From Anastatus disparis (lineage: Eukaryota > Arthropoda > Insecta > Hymenoptera > Eupelmidae), in contig JAFFSR010000237.1 of assembly GCA_017163975.1 (NCBI GenBank), positions 372,001 to 436,000 on the forward strand: 64,000 nt of DNA, read 5' to 3'. A program made the translations under genes and the position numbers. Below the pieces are notes generated by a model. It was given only the letters and a program-made list of their open reading frames with translations. It had not been told where the DNA came from and did no database searches. Positions within the stretch are counted from its first letter, which is position 1. Every line of letters starts with the position of its first letter. Positions 39,377 to 51,999 of this stretch are shown piece after piece.

Positions 39377-39890
39377 AAACGTTATTTGATTAATAGATTA
39401 TAATTAGGATATTTAATCTATATTTCAGATAAAATAGTTTAATAATAATTAATATTCTTGAATCTAAAGTTAAATCTTATTGAATAACTTTATCTACTAC
39501 TAGTTAATATTAAAAATCTGCTAAACAGTTTTTCCTATTATCAAAAATTCATCTAGTTGATTTAAAAATCTATCGAATGCTTCCTTTATAATTGATTATA
39601 TTTAAAAATTATTTTTCAAAGTATTTTTTTTCAACTTTCTTTACATTATTACATTGCTTTTACACCGCATGCCACTTGACCCAAGTATATAGTTTACATA
39701 ATCCATTTTACAAAACTATTTTTATATATTTTTACATAATCTTATGTTAGCGTCAAATAATTAAATGAAGAATAATTAATTGATAAACTTTTTCTGATTT
39801 CTTCAATACTTAAAATTGATTTAAAAAAGTATATATATGTGGAATGAAAAGATAATAGAAAAATCCAATAATTTATTATCGCAGCACAGT
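39377..39890. other. AT-rich non-coding DNA
   Basis: Nothing recognised. Confidence 0.5.
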
Positions 39891-40600
39891 AAGTATTTAA
39901 TAAAACAAAAGAAGAAAAAAAAAATAAGAGCAGCTCTGAAATGACTGTAATAAAAAGGCGAAGAAATCTTTACAGTAACATCCATTAAAAAAAATAAAAC
40001 CCTGAAACTCGTTAAGCCTTCTTCTTGGCTTTCTTTTCCTTTTCCCTCTTCTTTCTTTTTTTTTTTTTATTTTATTCTTTTTTTTTGTAAGTAGCACCGG
40101 ATCACGAACGAAAATTCTCCTCCGGTAAAAGCTGCAAACTAGCGAGTTTCTTATGCAAACCGGAGAGACAAATGCAGCGACTGCATCTCAATGCAAGTTT
40201 TGAATACACACATGCACACATATACATCCATATACACGTATAAGGGTATGTTGAAGTATAAGAAGAAAGAAAGGAAAAAAAAATGCCGCACGCGCGGAAA
40301 AAATAGAGTAAACGACAATAGGCAACGCCACAATAATGAGCATTTTCAAAGTTTAACGACGCAGCTTTCGCGCGACACGGCCATTGTTTAAATACCCAAG
40401 GCTTCTTTTTTTTATATATATATTTCGCCTAGAAACTTCACACGCATTTGTGAACGTATGAAAAACAGTGCGCGCGAGGGTGTGTGTTGGTGGAATATGA
40501 ACGTACTTGTTGAAGTTTATATTTTATTGTTAGGGTGTTAGATGAGGATGTCTTTTTTTTCTCATATATGTGCATGGTGAATGATTAAACGTCTTAATGA
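39890..40600. other. Island of higher complexity, candidate regulatory block
   Basis: Mixed-composition sequence with pyrimidine tracts at 40015-40085 and CG-rich words around 40285-40385 and 40470-40490 (GCCGCACGCGCGG, CGACGCAGCTTTCGCGCGAC, GTGCGCGCGAGGGTGTG). Short opposite-strand frames overlap each other and show no domain. Confidence 0.3.
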
Positions 40601-40999
40601 GTAGTATGGCCAATTTTATTGTTATGAATAGGTTTGAAAATAATTTTATTTTTAAGATATTTTAATTAAAATTATTTTTTTATAATTCAGATTTTAATAT
40701 GTGATTAATACAATAATTTAATGATATAACAAAATTAAATCCAGATATAAATTAAAATTTTTTTTTTCATGAAATTTTTTTAACGAATTAAAATTTAAGA
40801 AAAATATAAATTTTTATCTTTATAAAAATGTAATTCATTATATTCAAGTGTAAAATAACTAATTTTTGAAAAAAAATATCAATATTATTCTCAAACGTGT
40901 AACAACGTTTTATAAACTTTTAAAGGGTTTAAAATTGATCATGAGAAAAGATATTAAAATTCCTTTCTTACCACAAAACTTTTTTTAACTACCCAAAAT
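40601..40999. other. AT-rich non-coding DNA
   Basis: Nothing recognised. Confidence 0.5.
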
Positions 41000-43200
41000 C
41001 AAACATCAGTTACAAACGACTGAAACACGACACTTCCACAATCAATCTGAAATAAAATCTATGCACGTTCATCTTGTAAGGAAAACATTATACAATGATT
41101 ATATAAATACCTCGAAAACATCGATTATTATTATTGTACGTGACAATAAAAGATGAATACATATTTTCCAACTTATTCAAATCATAAAAGTTTTCCCATT
41201 CACAAATCCAAACATTCACGCGCGCATCGGGCTTCCAAATCAAATTTTTAATACTTCAGAAAAAAAAGGAAAAAAAAAAGAAAGAAACGAAACCTGATCG
41301 AGCATCTCATATCGATCAATTGTATAGATTTTTTCTTCCATTTGAGTTAAAAATCTCGCACGCACGTTTCTCATGTACACAATATAAATATAAAAACCAA
41401 AATCGCATTAATACTGTCCAAGTTCATAATACGTTTATTTGTATCGTGTTGTTATTTCATTGTAATAGAAAAAAATAATAATAAACCGCGTGAAAAAAAA
41501 GCGATGCATATTATTTGAGGGTGGGATTGAGAGGTCATCGAAAAAAGCTATACAAATAAAAACGTCAGTTATACAAGGTATAGTTGAAAAACCGTTCAAG
41601 TTTATAAAATTCGAACTAGTGCCACGTACACGTATATGAGAACTTAAAAATACGCACACACGCATGTATATACATACACTTTTTGCTCTTTCTTTCTTTT
41701 TTCTCTGTTTTATTTTACTTTATATAAAAAAAAAAAATAATAAGAGGACATGAAAAAGCAAGGCACGACATGTGACAAGTTTTGCTCTGAAGTGTTTTTT
41801 TTTTCTCCTTCTTCTGCTTCTTCTTTATTTCGTGTGGTTCTAGGTTTCTCCTTTTAGTATATAATACATCTCCTTTTATCTCGAATTTCAAAACTCGATT
41901 TGGGATATAGGAGAAAATTAGCTTTGGACATTGAAACGAGGTAAAATGAAGTGTACGTGTATACACATAGGGAGAGAGAATATTTATTGTTCGCACTTAT
42001 TCGAAGGGTCAGCGCGCACAGTTTTTAAGCTCTTTCGATCTTTCGCACCTTCCTTCTTTCTTTTCTTTTCTTTTATCTTGCTCTCTCTCTCTCTCTTTCT
42101 CACTTTTTTTTGCCTCTTCTTATTCGCTTTTTTTTCTCTCTCTCTCTGTGTGTGTTATTTCTTCAGCGAACGTACAAATTTTCATTGGTTTCTTTGAATA
42201 ACGAGCATATACGTGAACGAGATTTTTTTTTCTCTCTGGCTGCGATACATTAAACACTAAATAATAATACTTCCTTTTTACTATGACATTTAAGTTTGGT
42301 TTCTATTCTGACAGGGCAAATATTTTTTTTTTCCTATAAAATTTCCTTACATGCGCCTTTTTATTGAAAGTTTAATACTTGGAATTCATTTCATCGACTG
42401 AATAAATGAAATTTCAGTAAATTTGTAAAGATAATTGCGTGGAAAAAAAAAATTTTTTTCGTCAACGCAAGTCTTGGATAATAAAATTACAATGAAATGC
42501 CAATAGTTTTTATCAAGAATATTATTCTAATGTAATTAAACTTACAAATTGGTTTACAATAATTACAATGAATCTTTCACATAAGAAACCACAAGAAAGC
42601 CCGTGATAAAATTTACTTAAATCCATAACAAGAAGAAGAAGAAGCAAAAGTGTCATGTTAGCGTGTAACGTCTTATTTTCAAGAAAATTGATCCACTAAA
42701 GGCTTTAACAGCATTCTAAAATATTATACACCGAGGTAGGTTGCAACGGCTGGATGCTTGACAAAATTTAACTTTAAACATTTTACCATCGTATAAGCAT
42801 TCGAGGATAACGAGCCACATAAACCCATGAACTTCAAATTTCATTTCATGGGTATACACGAGAGAAACTGAAAACGCGGGGGGGGGAGGGGATGAGGGGG
42901 AGAAAAAGGGTGAAAAAGGGTGGGAGAGATTTGTGCGGTAAACGTAACTGTTTTGATATTGAATTTCCTGTAAGTGTCGTGGCCTTATGCTCGTACACTG
43001 TGTTGGAAAATTTAAGGCTATATAAAGTCCTGTTTTCTATCTCATTTTTTTTTTTATTTTTCACTTTTTTTACTCTTGATTCTGTTCTATCGTATTTTAT
43101 GATACGAGAGAAAAAATTTAGTATTTACTTGACACGGAGAAGGAGGTAATTTTACGCTGGATAAAATTGGTTGTATTTCTTCACGAATAAGAGTATAAAA
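41000..43200. other. Island of higher complexity with pyrimidine tracts and a G-rich tract
   Basis: Varied sequence with CG words near 41215-41235 (TTCACGCGCGCATCGGGC) and 41350-41370, a C/T-rich tract at about 42030-42160 including TC runs, and the G-run cluster at 42878-42924. The open frames of 72-93 codons are mostly low-complexity or overlap each other on opposite strands. None carries a recognisable domain. Confidence 0.35.
42878..42924 (+). other. Potential G-quadruplex tract
   Basis: Runs of 9, 4, 5, 3, 3 and 3 guanines separated by loops of 1 to 7 bases occur on the plus strand. This meets the usual G3+ N1-7 pattern. It is striking in DNA this AT-rich. Confidence 0.7.
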
Positions 43201-43556
43201 AAGGCATTGTACAGTATTAAAAAAGGTTAATATTTATCAAGTGATTAAAATTGTTTTTCATAATCATATTATAATACAAAAATTTATTCTATCAAATTGA
43301 TATTTTGGTGTGGCATGATTTATGAATATTTCTAAAGCCATGTTTTATCTAATTATGAAATAATGTAAATATTATTCTAAAGGTACATTATTTGGGAATA
43401 AAATTATGTGGTACTGAGAGCCAACATTATTATGTAAATTAAGGGTCGGGATAAAATTATGTTTTACTTAAAGCAAAATTTTAAACAACAACGAAATTAC
43501 ATTTTACGTTAAATTAATAAAATAATAAAAGTGAAAATTTTATTTAAATAATGGTG

Positions 43557-43724
43557 AATAAAAATTTAATAATTTTTTTAATTATTTGAGTCATTATTGA
43601 TTTTGGTTTGTCGATATAATGTAATTTTGTAAATTATGATAATAAAAATTTAATAATTTTTTTAATTATTTGAGTCATTATTGATTTTAGATTGTCGATA
43701 TAATGTAATTTTGTAAATTATGAT
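43557..43724 (+). repeat. Tandem duplication, 84-bp unit, two copies
   Basis: The unit beginning AATAAAAATTTAATAATT at 43557 repeats at 43641. I count two substitutions between copies (TTTTGGTTTG against TTTTAGATTG), so the duplication is recent. The unit is AT-rich and non-coding. Confidence 0.95.
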
Positions 43725-43914
43725 AATTTTTTTATTTAAAACGCCTAAATATTATACACGAATATTTTAAAAATAAATTTCGAGAACTTAATAAAATTCA
43801 GCCAAAAAGATGTAATTTTTTTTTAATTGAAATCTCAATATATAACGAAAAAAATTTTTATTAAATTAATAAATAAAAACTTAGTACGAATCATAAATTA
43901 TGAACAAATAAAAT

Positions 43915-44060
43915 GAAAGAAAAGAAAAGGGTTAAAACAAAGTGATTTTGCAACAGCTGTGTTAGGGTTGAGAGAGATCCTCGACTCTGTTCCGACGGAT
44001 GGCGAAACTGGTAGTCTTCCGTCGCACGGTAGATTGAGACTGCAGTACTCGCGTTAGCAA
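43915..44060 (+). other. Isolated GC-richer patch with a short open frame
   Basis: Between about 43960 and 44055 the sequence is complex and CG-containing (GAGATCCTCGACTCTG, CGACGGATGGCGAAACTGG, CCGTCGCACGG). One plus-strand frame is open for about 46 codons up to a TAG near 44055, with balanced amino-acid composition, but it has no ATG of its own and no recognisable domain. A CAG just upstream of 43958 could be a splice acceptor. It may equally be a non-coding conserved site. I do not recognise it. Confidence 0.25.
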
Positions 44061-46899
44061 TTTTAAAAATATTAAGTTGTCAAAACATATTGATAATTTT
44101 ATTACTAATATTTTATTTATAGATGTATCGATTTTTAATATTTTTGCAATAAAATCTGTGATTCAAAAATTTGTTATTATAATTTTTGTTTATTTATTAC
44201 TACTGTATATTCATTTCATATTTTTCACAATAATTTTTAGAAGTAGTTAAAATTTTATCATTTCACGTATTTTTTAGCATTCTTTTATTATGTGAGTTAG
44301 AAAAATATTATTTTTAATTGAAAATTATCTTTTATTTCTAAACAACGATGTCTTAAATATGAATCTTTATCAGTGAAATAAAATTTTTCCAAGTAGAAGA
44401 AAGTTTTTTATTTAAATCTTGAATTTTAATGTAATTCTAGGAATTTTTTTTCATAAAAGTTCTTCATTTTGACTGAAAAAAATTACTTGAAAATTTCAAT
44501 TGATTAAGTCATAAAAAAAACTTTTAAAAACATGCAAAATTTTTACGTTTAAGTAAATTAACCATTGTAAAATTTTAATATGCAATTGCAAATATCTTTT
44601 ATGAATGTTTTTAATCAAAAGAATTTGATTAGAGTCTTCATAAACTTTGTTCATCATATTGAATAACAAAAAGTATCCCATGTTATATAAAATTTATGTA
44701 AGTACTTCATCTGTGAATTGCATATCATTAATGATTAGGTGTTTTTAAAGAAAATCTTGAATTAGTTAACAATGTATGAAAAAATTCTAAAACTATTATA
44801 GTTTTTTTTACTAATTTATTATTTTTTTAATTATTATTGACGTATAGTTAAAAGCAAAAGTTAGCATTTTTTTGTTATTTAATTAAATTAGCGATTACTT
44901 AATTGATTAATCTTTTATATTTTTATAATGTTTTAAAAAATGATTGTACTTTTTCAATACTAATTAAATTTAACATTATAAATAACTAAAATTTAAAAAA
45001 AATCTAAATCGATGATTAATTATAATTAAAAATAGTTTTACATTTAAAGAATCACACATTGTAAAATGTACTTTGCTATAATTTAATGTTCTCAAAAATT
45101 TCAAAATTTATTGAAATAAGTTCTTTATTTTTATAAGTTTAAACCTTAAAAGATGTAACATTTTGTATAGTTAAAAGTGTCAATATAATTAGAGAAAAAA
45201 ATTATATATTCAATATTTGAAATTCATAACTAATAAACTATGTATGTTAAAAACATAATAAATAATTAATAAAATTTATAACATCTAATCTCCGTGAATA
45301 TTGATATTACCACTTTAGAAGCATCTGTGTAAGAACAATTTTTTTCTCCTTCCTTTTCAATAAAGGCAAACTATTGACTTCAATTATTGAAAGTTTGATA
45401 TAATTTTACATTTTAATATTTATATAAGATATAATTTTGGTTGTAGTGTCTTTTTATTTACGCATTCTACAATATTTGCAAAAATATATTTTGCAGAAAA
45501 TAAATCAAATTCATAATTCTTAATTTTTAGTTACAGCGTTAAAGCTTTTTTTATATTAAGTATTCCAAATTTTGAAAGTAAAAGAAAATGAGTTAAAATA
45601 AATAACAATGAAAATAAATTTTTAAATAAGAAATCCAAAAATGACAATTTTAAAAAATTATAAAACTAATTTTCTATTCACTCTGGTCTTCCATATAATC
45701 AATGAATCTAGTATGGGCTACTTTTTTTGCACGTAAATTATCTATTTCTTTGCCTGTTCTGTTAACTATGCTCTTGGAATCGATTACTCTTCGAATCACA
45801 ACATATAATTATTATAATTTTTAAAAAAATTAAATAAAAGTTTTAATAACTGATATGAATATCAATGTTGAATATGACGCACGTAATATGAATCATTACA
45901 TTAATTTCTCATTACAAAAAATAATCAAAAGTTTTCTTTTGTAATTTTCATTTGTGATATGATAAAATTATTTGCAAATTTGCATGAAAGATAATTTCTT
46001 ATTTCGAAATCTATCAATAAATCGCTGTCTGCCACAAAGTGCAGCAAGTTTGATTACGCGTCGCAAAAAGTAGATTAATAAACCCTGATAACGAAAATAA
46101 CATATTTCAAAAGTTTCCACGAAAACTAATATATTTCGATGTTCACTAATTTTAAAATGTTGTTAAATTGCGTTCTTGTTCAGGCTACACCGTTGAGATA
46201 TATTAGTCTTTATGGGATAATTATGTTACTGTTTACGAAAAAGGATACCAAATGCGCTATTCTTGGACGCAAATATGAACCTTGCTAGTTTTTGCTAAAA
46301 ATTAAAAAATGTTACTTTTCATTACAAGTAACTATATGTTCTTTGTATTTTTAGATATCAAAAATAATGAAAAATAAAATTTATCTATTGTTCAGCATGT
46401 ATTTCTTAGAATTTTTTCACTTCCACCCAAAAATTCTACAATATATTCAATAAAAAATCGATTATTACACTAAACATTTAAAACAATCGTCCACTAATTG
46501 TTTCTAAAAATTAAATAATTATAGATTGGATTAACAAATATTTAAATATATTTAAAAAATATCAATTTAATATTATATTCTCAAAAGTCTATGTCATATT
46601 ATAAAAGCAAAGTATAAATCTATTTTTCTGTCTAAAATTTCCTATTTTTTCACTTATTGTTGATATTATTCCATTATTCTACAATCATAATATACACACA
46701 CAAAAGAAAATTTCCCATAATAAAAATATAAACATACGAGAACACTTGTTAAAAAATTTTTCACACCGTCATTCTCGTATTCAAAAATATGTATAAACGC
46801 ATGTTATAACAACAAATACATGTCAAAACACTTTGTATAACGTCGTAAGTTCTAAAGATACATATTTTCTATTATTTGGTTGAAAAATTTCTCTTCTAC
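44061..46899. other. Long AT-rich gene-free stretch
   Basis: About 2.8 kb without gene or intact repeat. A more complex patch lies at 46020-46100 (CTGTCTGCCACAAAGTGCAG, GATTACGCGTCGC). Confidence 0.5.
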
Positions 46900-47230
46900 A
46901 AGTGAGTGAGGTTCCACATTAGAATCCCAGTGGACAAAAAGTTTCTCGACGATGTGTATACGTATATATATATATTTGCTACAATTCTCATATGTATATA
47001 AAAAGCGTCAAGTCCAAACATTATCAGAGTAGCAGATGTTTTGAGAGTTTTTCGTCGTTTCTTTAGAATTTTTCATCGATGCATTTCGTTTCTCGAGAAA
47101 CTTTTTTTTTCCTCTTTCTTCCCTTTTTTTTCGTACAGCGAAAAAGCTGTTACTGGTTCTTTTCTTCCTATCGATGCGACGGTAGTACACGGAGATATCC
47201 GCTGTCAATATACGACGCGTCTTATCTTTT
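46900..47230. other. Small island of higher complexity
   Basis: Sequence with CG words (TCGACGATGTGTATACG, CGATGCGACGGTAGTACACGG) flanked by AT-rich DNA. Two opposite-strand frames overlap here and neither has a domain. Confidence 0.25.
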
Positions 47231-48164
47231 AAAAAAATAAAAATAAAATAAAAAGTAATATGACATTTTAGCGTTACTTTTAAAGTAATCAAATGTTTTA
47301 AATCATATGTTTTTGTTGATGTTTTTTTTTTCATTTTGAAAGTTTTTTTTTCTTTTTAAATGGCAATCTTGGACTTTTCCGACATTCATTTCATAATGAA
47401 ATTATTGAAATTAATCAATATATTATCAATATACGTATAAATTATATTGTATTTTTATAAAAAATCGATTTAAAAAATCTTATACCAAACACTACAAATG
47501 ACTTTATAAAAGTTGTATCAAAAGATTTAAAATAGATGATTTGCCCGCAAATTCTTTAAGTAAGATTCATACGATTATGACAATGGTATGTATAAAGTTG
47601 TTTAACAGTTTAATTGCTTTATTAAAAAAGACTAAATCAATGTTATTTTAAAATACGCGTTAAAAATTTTTAAAAGTACAATTGCTCGCTTAGGTTTCTT
47701 AGAAAATCAAGAGATTTTATTTTATAATTTTACTTTTTAATATATAATATTTCATTAATCTTGGAAAAAAAATCATTCAATTAAAGCTAATCGTTAATAC
47801 TTACTCTAAGTAAAATTATAAAGGAAACTGTAGACATTTTAAAGTCCTATCTTTTCAATTTTATAATAATATTTAAAGAGAAAAAAAAATAAACGATGAT
47901 ATAAATTTATGGATGTAGAAAAAAAAGTTTGAAAATAGTTAATTTACTGAGGAAAAATTATCTTATTTGAAAGAATGAGAAAATGAAAAGTTTAAAAAAC
48001 TTATATTTACAATATGGAATAAATAAGAAATTAAAATTGATTTATGTATCTAATTCTTTTTTGTAATAAGATACTTCCATTTAGTGATAGTATTTAACAA
48101 GGATTTCATGTTTATCTTTTTAAAACTTTTAGAAAAATTGTGCTTTTCCAAAAAACTAAGTATT
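47231..48164. other. AT-rich non-coding DNA
   Basis: Nothing recognised. Confidence 0.5.
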
Positions 48165-48844
48165 TCACAAGGAGAGTGTTTGACCTCCGGGAAACGGATC
48201 TGGCTGGAACTGCAGAATATAATTTTTTGATGAAAAACAATGAACCCGTGTTTTTTCTTTTTTTCCAATAGGCTCCCGAGACAAGGATATAGCCAGTTTT
48301 TCGAAAATGTGGTGAATAAGAGCCTTTATAAGAACTTGAATAACCAAAGAATTAAGACTTTTATGAAAAAAATGCATAGAAAATAAAATAAAAGACGTAT
48401 TGAATGCTTTAATTTAAGCTTTGCTGCATTAAAAAAGCTTTCGTAGTTCGAAAGTTACAGGCAATTAAAATATGCTAATTAAAAAGCGTAAAAAAATGAT
48501 CACATTTTATATGCTAAAAATATTAAGTAAATATGTAGTAATATTTAATTAAGAATAACTTTCGAATGACAAAAGCTTTTTTAATGCAATAGAGCTTAAA
48601 TTAAAGCATTCAATTCATGCTTAATTTTATTTTTTATGCATTTTTTTGTAAGAGTCTTAGTTCTTTGGTTTTCAAGCTCTTATAAAGGCTCTTATCCATC
48701 GTATTTTTAAAAAATGTCTATATCCTTGTTTAGGGAACCTATTGGACAAAAATAAAAAACGCGGTTGCATTCTTTTTATCAAAAAATCATATCCTGCAGT
48801 TTCAGTCAAATCTGTTTCCCGGAGGTCAAACACTCTCCTTGTCA
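48165..48844. mobile_element. Foldback family F, complete palindromic copy with TCA flanks
   Basis: The element body runs 48168-48841. Its left end CAAGGAGAGTGTTTGACCTC is the exact complement of the right end, and pairing continues through the whole length: CCGGGAAAC, GCAG(A/G)ATAT, GACAAGGATATAG, GAGCCTTTATAAGA, AAGCTTT and so on, to a turn near 48500. TCA at 48165-48167 and 48842-48844 could be a 3-bp target duplication. The two minus-strand frames inside it are shadows. It shares its terminal ACAAGGAGAGTGT and its inner core with the other family F members. Confidence 0.85.
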
Positions 48845-48891
48845 GTACTACAGAAATTTTAAATTATATGTACTTTATTTTTTAATGTTTT

Positions 48892-49085
48892 ATTTTCTTT
48901 AACGTCGTTGTATTTATGCCATTATTTCGATGATAATTAGCGACGGAGATCATCAGTGTTTTTGTGAACAAAGAACATGTAAAAAACAGTGGTGCCTGTA
49001 TCAATTGACTGCCGAGAGTCGGTTTCGAACTCGAGACCTCAAGATTACAAACATATCGCTCTACCGAATGAGCCACTGAGATCTC
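48892..49085 (-). repeat. tRNA-derived SINE, copy 5
   Basis: Minus-strand copy, the most diverged head of the six: the B box is GAGTTTCGAAACC-like (one base change from GTTCGAATC) and the A-box side is TGGCTCATTCGG. The body CGCTAATTATCATCG and end CAACGACGTTAAAGAAAA remain clear. It begins only about 50 nt beyond the foldback element. Confidence 0.85.
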
Positions 49086-49530
49086 ACATTCTCTTTATAT
49101 GTATTTTGACAAATTCTAATATTAAATTATCAAGTCTATTTTTCAATGTCAATTGATATTATATCAAATACTTTTCATCTTATTTATACGTGGAAAAATT
49201 TATTACGCGTGAAAAAATATTTTTGAAAACATCAAACACAATTTTCTTCATCTCTAAGATATTCAAAGTATTTATTTATTTATATTGTCCAATTAAATTT
49301 ATAATACTATGTTCATTATTAATTTTTAATAAATAATTGGTGTTAAATACACTAAGAGCTGATGAAGATAAATCGATATAAAAAAATTAAATAAAATTAA
49401 GTCTAAAAAATAGATAATTTTTTATTATTTCGATTGATAGTTAATTCAATCTCAGCTCACCTCGACAGATCTGATGTCGTTTCATTATGTGAATCCAACG
49501 ACAAAGCATATGCAATCAACCTTTTTTTTT
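49086..49530. other. AT-rich spacer between two SINE copies
   Basis: AT-rich with nothing recognised. A mixed segment at 49450-49490 precedes the next SINE. Confidence 0.5.
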
Positions 49531-49723
49531 ATTTCATTTAACGTCGCTGTATTTATGCTGTTGATTACGATGCTAATTAGCGACGGAGATCGTCAGTGTG
49601 TTCGTGAACAAGGCACATGTAAAATACAGTGGCGCTTGTATAAATCGGCTGAAAGCCGGATTCGAACTTGGATCCTCGAGATTACGAGTCTATCGCTCTA
49701 CCGAGTGAGCCACTGAAGACCTC
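49531..49723 (-). repeat. tRNA-derived SINE, copy 6
   Basis: Minus-strand copy, same orientation as copy 5 and about 450 nt away. On its own strand it reads TGGCTCACTCGG (A box with one change), AAGTTCGAATCCGG (B box intact), and ends ACAGCGACGTTAAATGAAA. The 80-codon plus-strand frame across it is the antisense of the repeat, not a gene. Confidence 0.9.
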
Positions 49724-50786
49724 AATGATCAATTTATATTTATGAACTAAGGTGATGTAATATGCTATATGATTTCTAGATGGTTACCGACATTGTAGCC
49801 TCTCAATTTTTTAATTTTTATTAAAAATTTTACGAACTATCTTACACTATGCTTTTTATTTTATTTTTCACTTTACAAATTTTTTTAATACTTTAGGAAA
49901 TAGTTTGGTAAAAAAGCGCGTAGGTTTCAACCAATAAGCTCTAAAAACTCGTGTATAAATAAAAAACATTTTTGAATTTACATTTTTAATATTGAAATTT
50001 CCTGCAATTTCAAAAAATTTAACGATTCGAAGGATGTGTACGTGTGTTATCATTACAAATAACATGTTCTTCAGCATATCATCATAATAAATTTATTTTT
50101 TAAATAAAATTGCTTTTACGATTAAAGTATTGTTAGTAGCATTGTTAGTCAAAGAAAAAGTTATGTGCGTCACAAATTATATTAATATTTTGACAAACAT
50201 ATGTCATTTTCTTTCTTAAATTAAACATTTATCTTATTAATTTCATATGTGAAAATAATTTATTACGCGTGGAAAATTACAATATTTTTTTTACAATATA
50301 TACGAAAATGAATTTATGTTTAGTGTATGTTTTATGTTAAATTTTAATTTACATAATGAAATTAAGGTATATGGCTCTAACATTATTTTTGTTTTCATTG
50401 TTCGACAGATAACAATTACAACGGGCCATTAACGTTTATTTTAATAAAATTATCATGATTATTATAAATAATAAAATTAACATTTTAATGATATTATTAA
50501 ACAAATTCCAATTTTCTTGCAAATTATTTGAAAAATGTTCTTAAATATATATAAATTAGAAATCAAATATTTAGAAATAATCGAAATAAATATGCAACTC
50601 ATCAGAATGCTAAATTGGATCTTTTTTAGTTTAAAAAATAGTGGTAACTTTCAAATTATAAAAGTTTCATGGACTCATTCATTATTATATCATAAGTATA
50701 AAGATCATCTTCGAAATTTTAGCCAATTTAAAAAAATTTTTAAATTAATACTTTTTTACCTTGATTTTCTATTTTTAAATATAATT
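49724..50786. other. AT-rich non-coding DNA
   Basis: Nothing recognised. The 88-codon frame at 50535-50801 is rich in L, I, K and F, runs into the next MITE and has no domain. Confidence 0.5.
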
Positions 50787-50953
50787 CTGGTAGAAAATTA
50801 ACCATGTTTTGGTGATAATTGCTGAGTTAAGCATGTTAGAATCACACTTATCTAGAAATTCTAGAAATACTTTAAACAGGATTTCTAAATAAGTGTGATT
50901 TTAACATGTTTAGTTCAGCAATTATGACCAAAAAATGGTTAATTTTCTACCAG
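50787..50953. mobile_element. MITE family B, copy 2 (well preserved)
   Basis: CTGGTAGAAAATTAACCAT at the left end is matched by its complement ATGGTTAATTTTCTACCAG at the right, a 19-bp perfect inverted terminus. Inner arms around TGCTGA.TTAA and AATCACACTTAT also pair, giving a nearly complete hairpin of about 167 nt. Copy 1 at 9582-9748 has the same design. Confidence 0.85.
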
Positions 50954-51999
50954 GGTAATATCTCATTCTCACAGGATCTTGAAAAAAGACACAATAATTA
51001 GACCATTAAATTTTGATTTTCAATGAGATTATTTATGATGGTTATGTCTTTAATATTTTTTGTTATTATACAATTGTATATCATTAAATTGAATAACTTT
51101 TAATAAAAATATTTCATTATTTTATTTTGCTGAAATAAAATACAAAGTAAAATTGTATTACGAAAATTAATAATATCTTATTTATTAGTTTATAAAAATC
51201 ATATTTTAAGAAACCATTACTTATGTACCTAAAATATGAAAGTTCGATAATAAAAGTGAATTTAACAAACAAGAGGAAAATTTATTATAAATTTGTCATT
51301 TTTATTAGAGTTTATATTATTATTTTTTAATGAAGGAGATATATCATTGAATTTTAATATTATTTAATCACAATATTTTTATAACTATAATGTAACTGCA
51401 GTATTAATTCATACTTCTCATTATTGATAATTAATTTTTAAAAGTGCAATTAATTTAGTATTATAATTTCTAACAAAAACAAAGATATAAAAAAGAATAC
51501 TTTAAATAATTAGTGTAAAGAAAAATAGAGTTTTTGAATTTCCAAATTCAAATTATTTTTAGATTGTAATTCTATTGTGGGTTCCGAAAGATGCAAAAAA
51601 ATGTAAGAAAATAATTTTGAAAAAAAATTTTTTATATAAAATAATTAGCATAAAAACTTAAAAAAAGTTTAAAAAAATAAAAAAATTGTATTATAATACG
51701 TATGTCCAATCAAAAATAGAATTTGAAAAAAAACTTTTTGATTTAAATTTTGAGTGATTCGTTGAGAAAACATTAAAATTCAATTCATATTAAAAATAAA
51801 TAAATAAATAATAAAACATACCCAATTAAATTTAATGCTTTATATCACCAATATCTATATCCACGTCAACAAAAAAAATTTCGTGAACCTTGACTAACTA
51901 ACTTTGTAATTGTAACTTTAAAATCAGCAAATCTACGAAAAAAAAATTTGTTTTTAAATAAGAAGAGGGGATTAAAGAAAAGGATCCTGGACCCAGCAT
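50954..51999. other. AT-rich non-coding DNA
   Basis: Nothing recognised. Confidence 0.5.
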
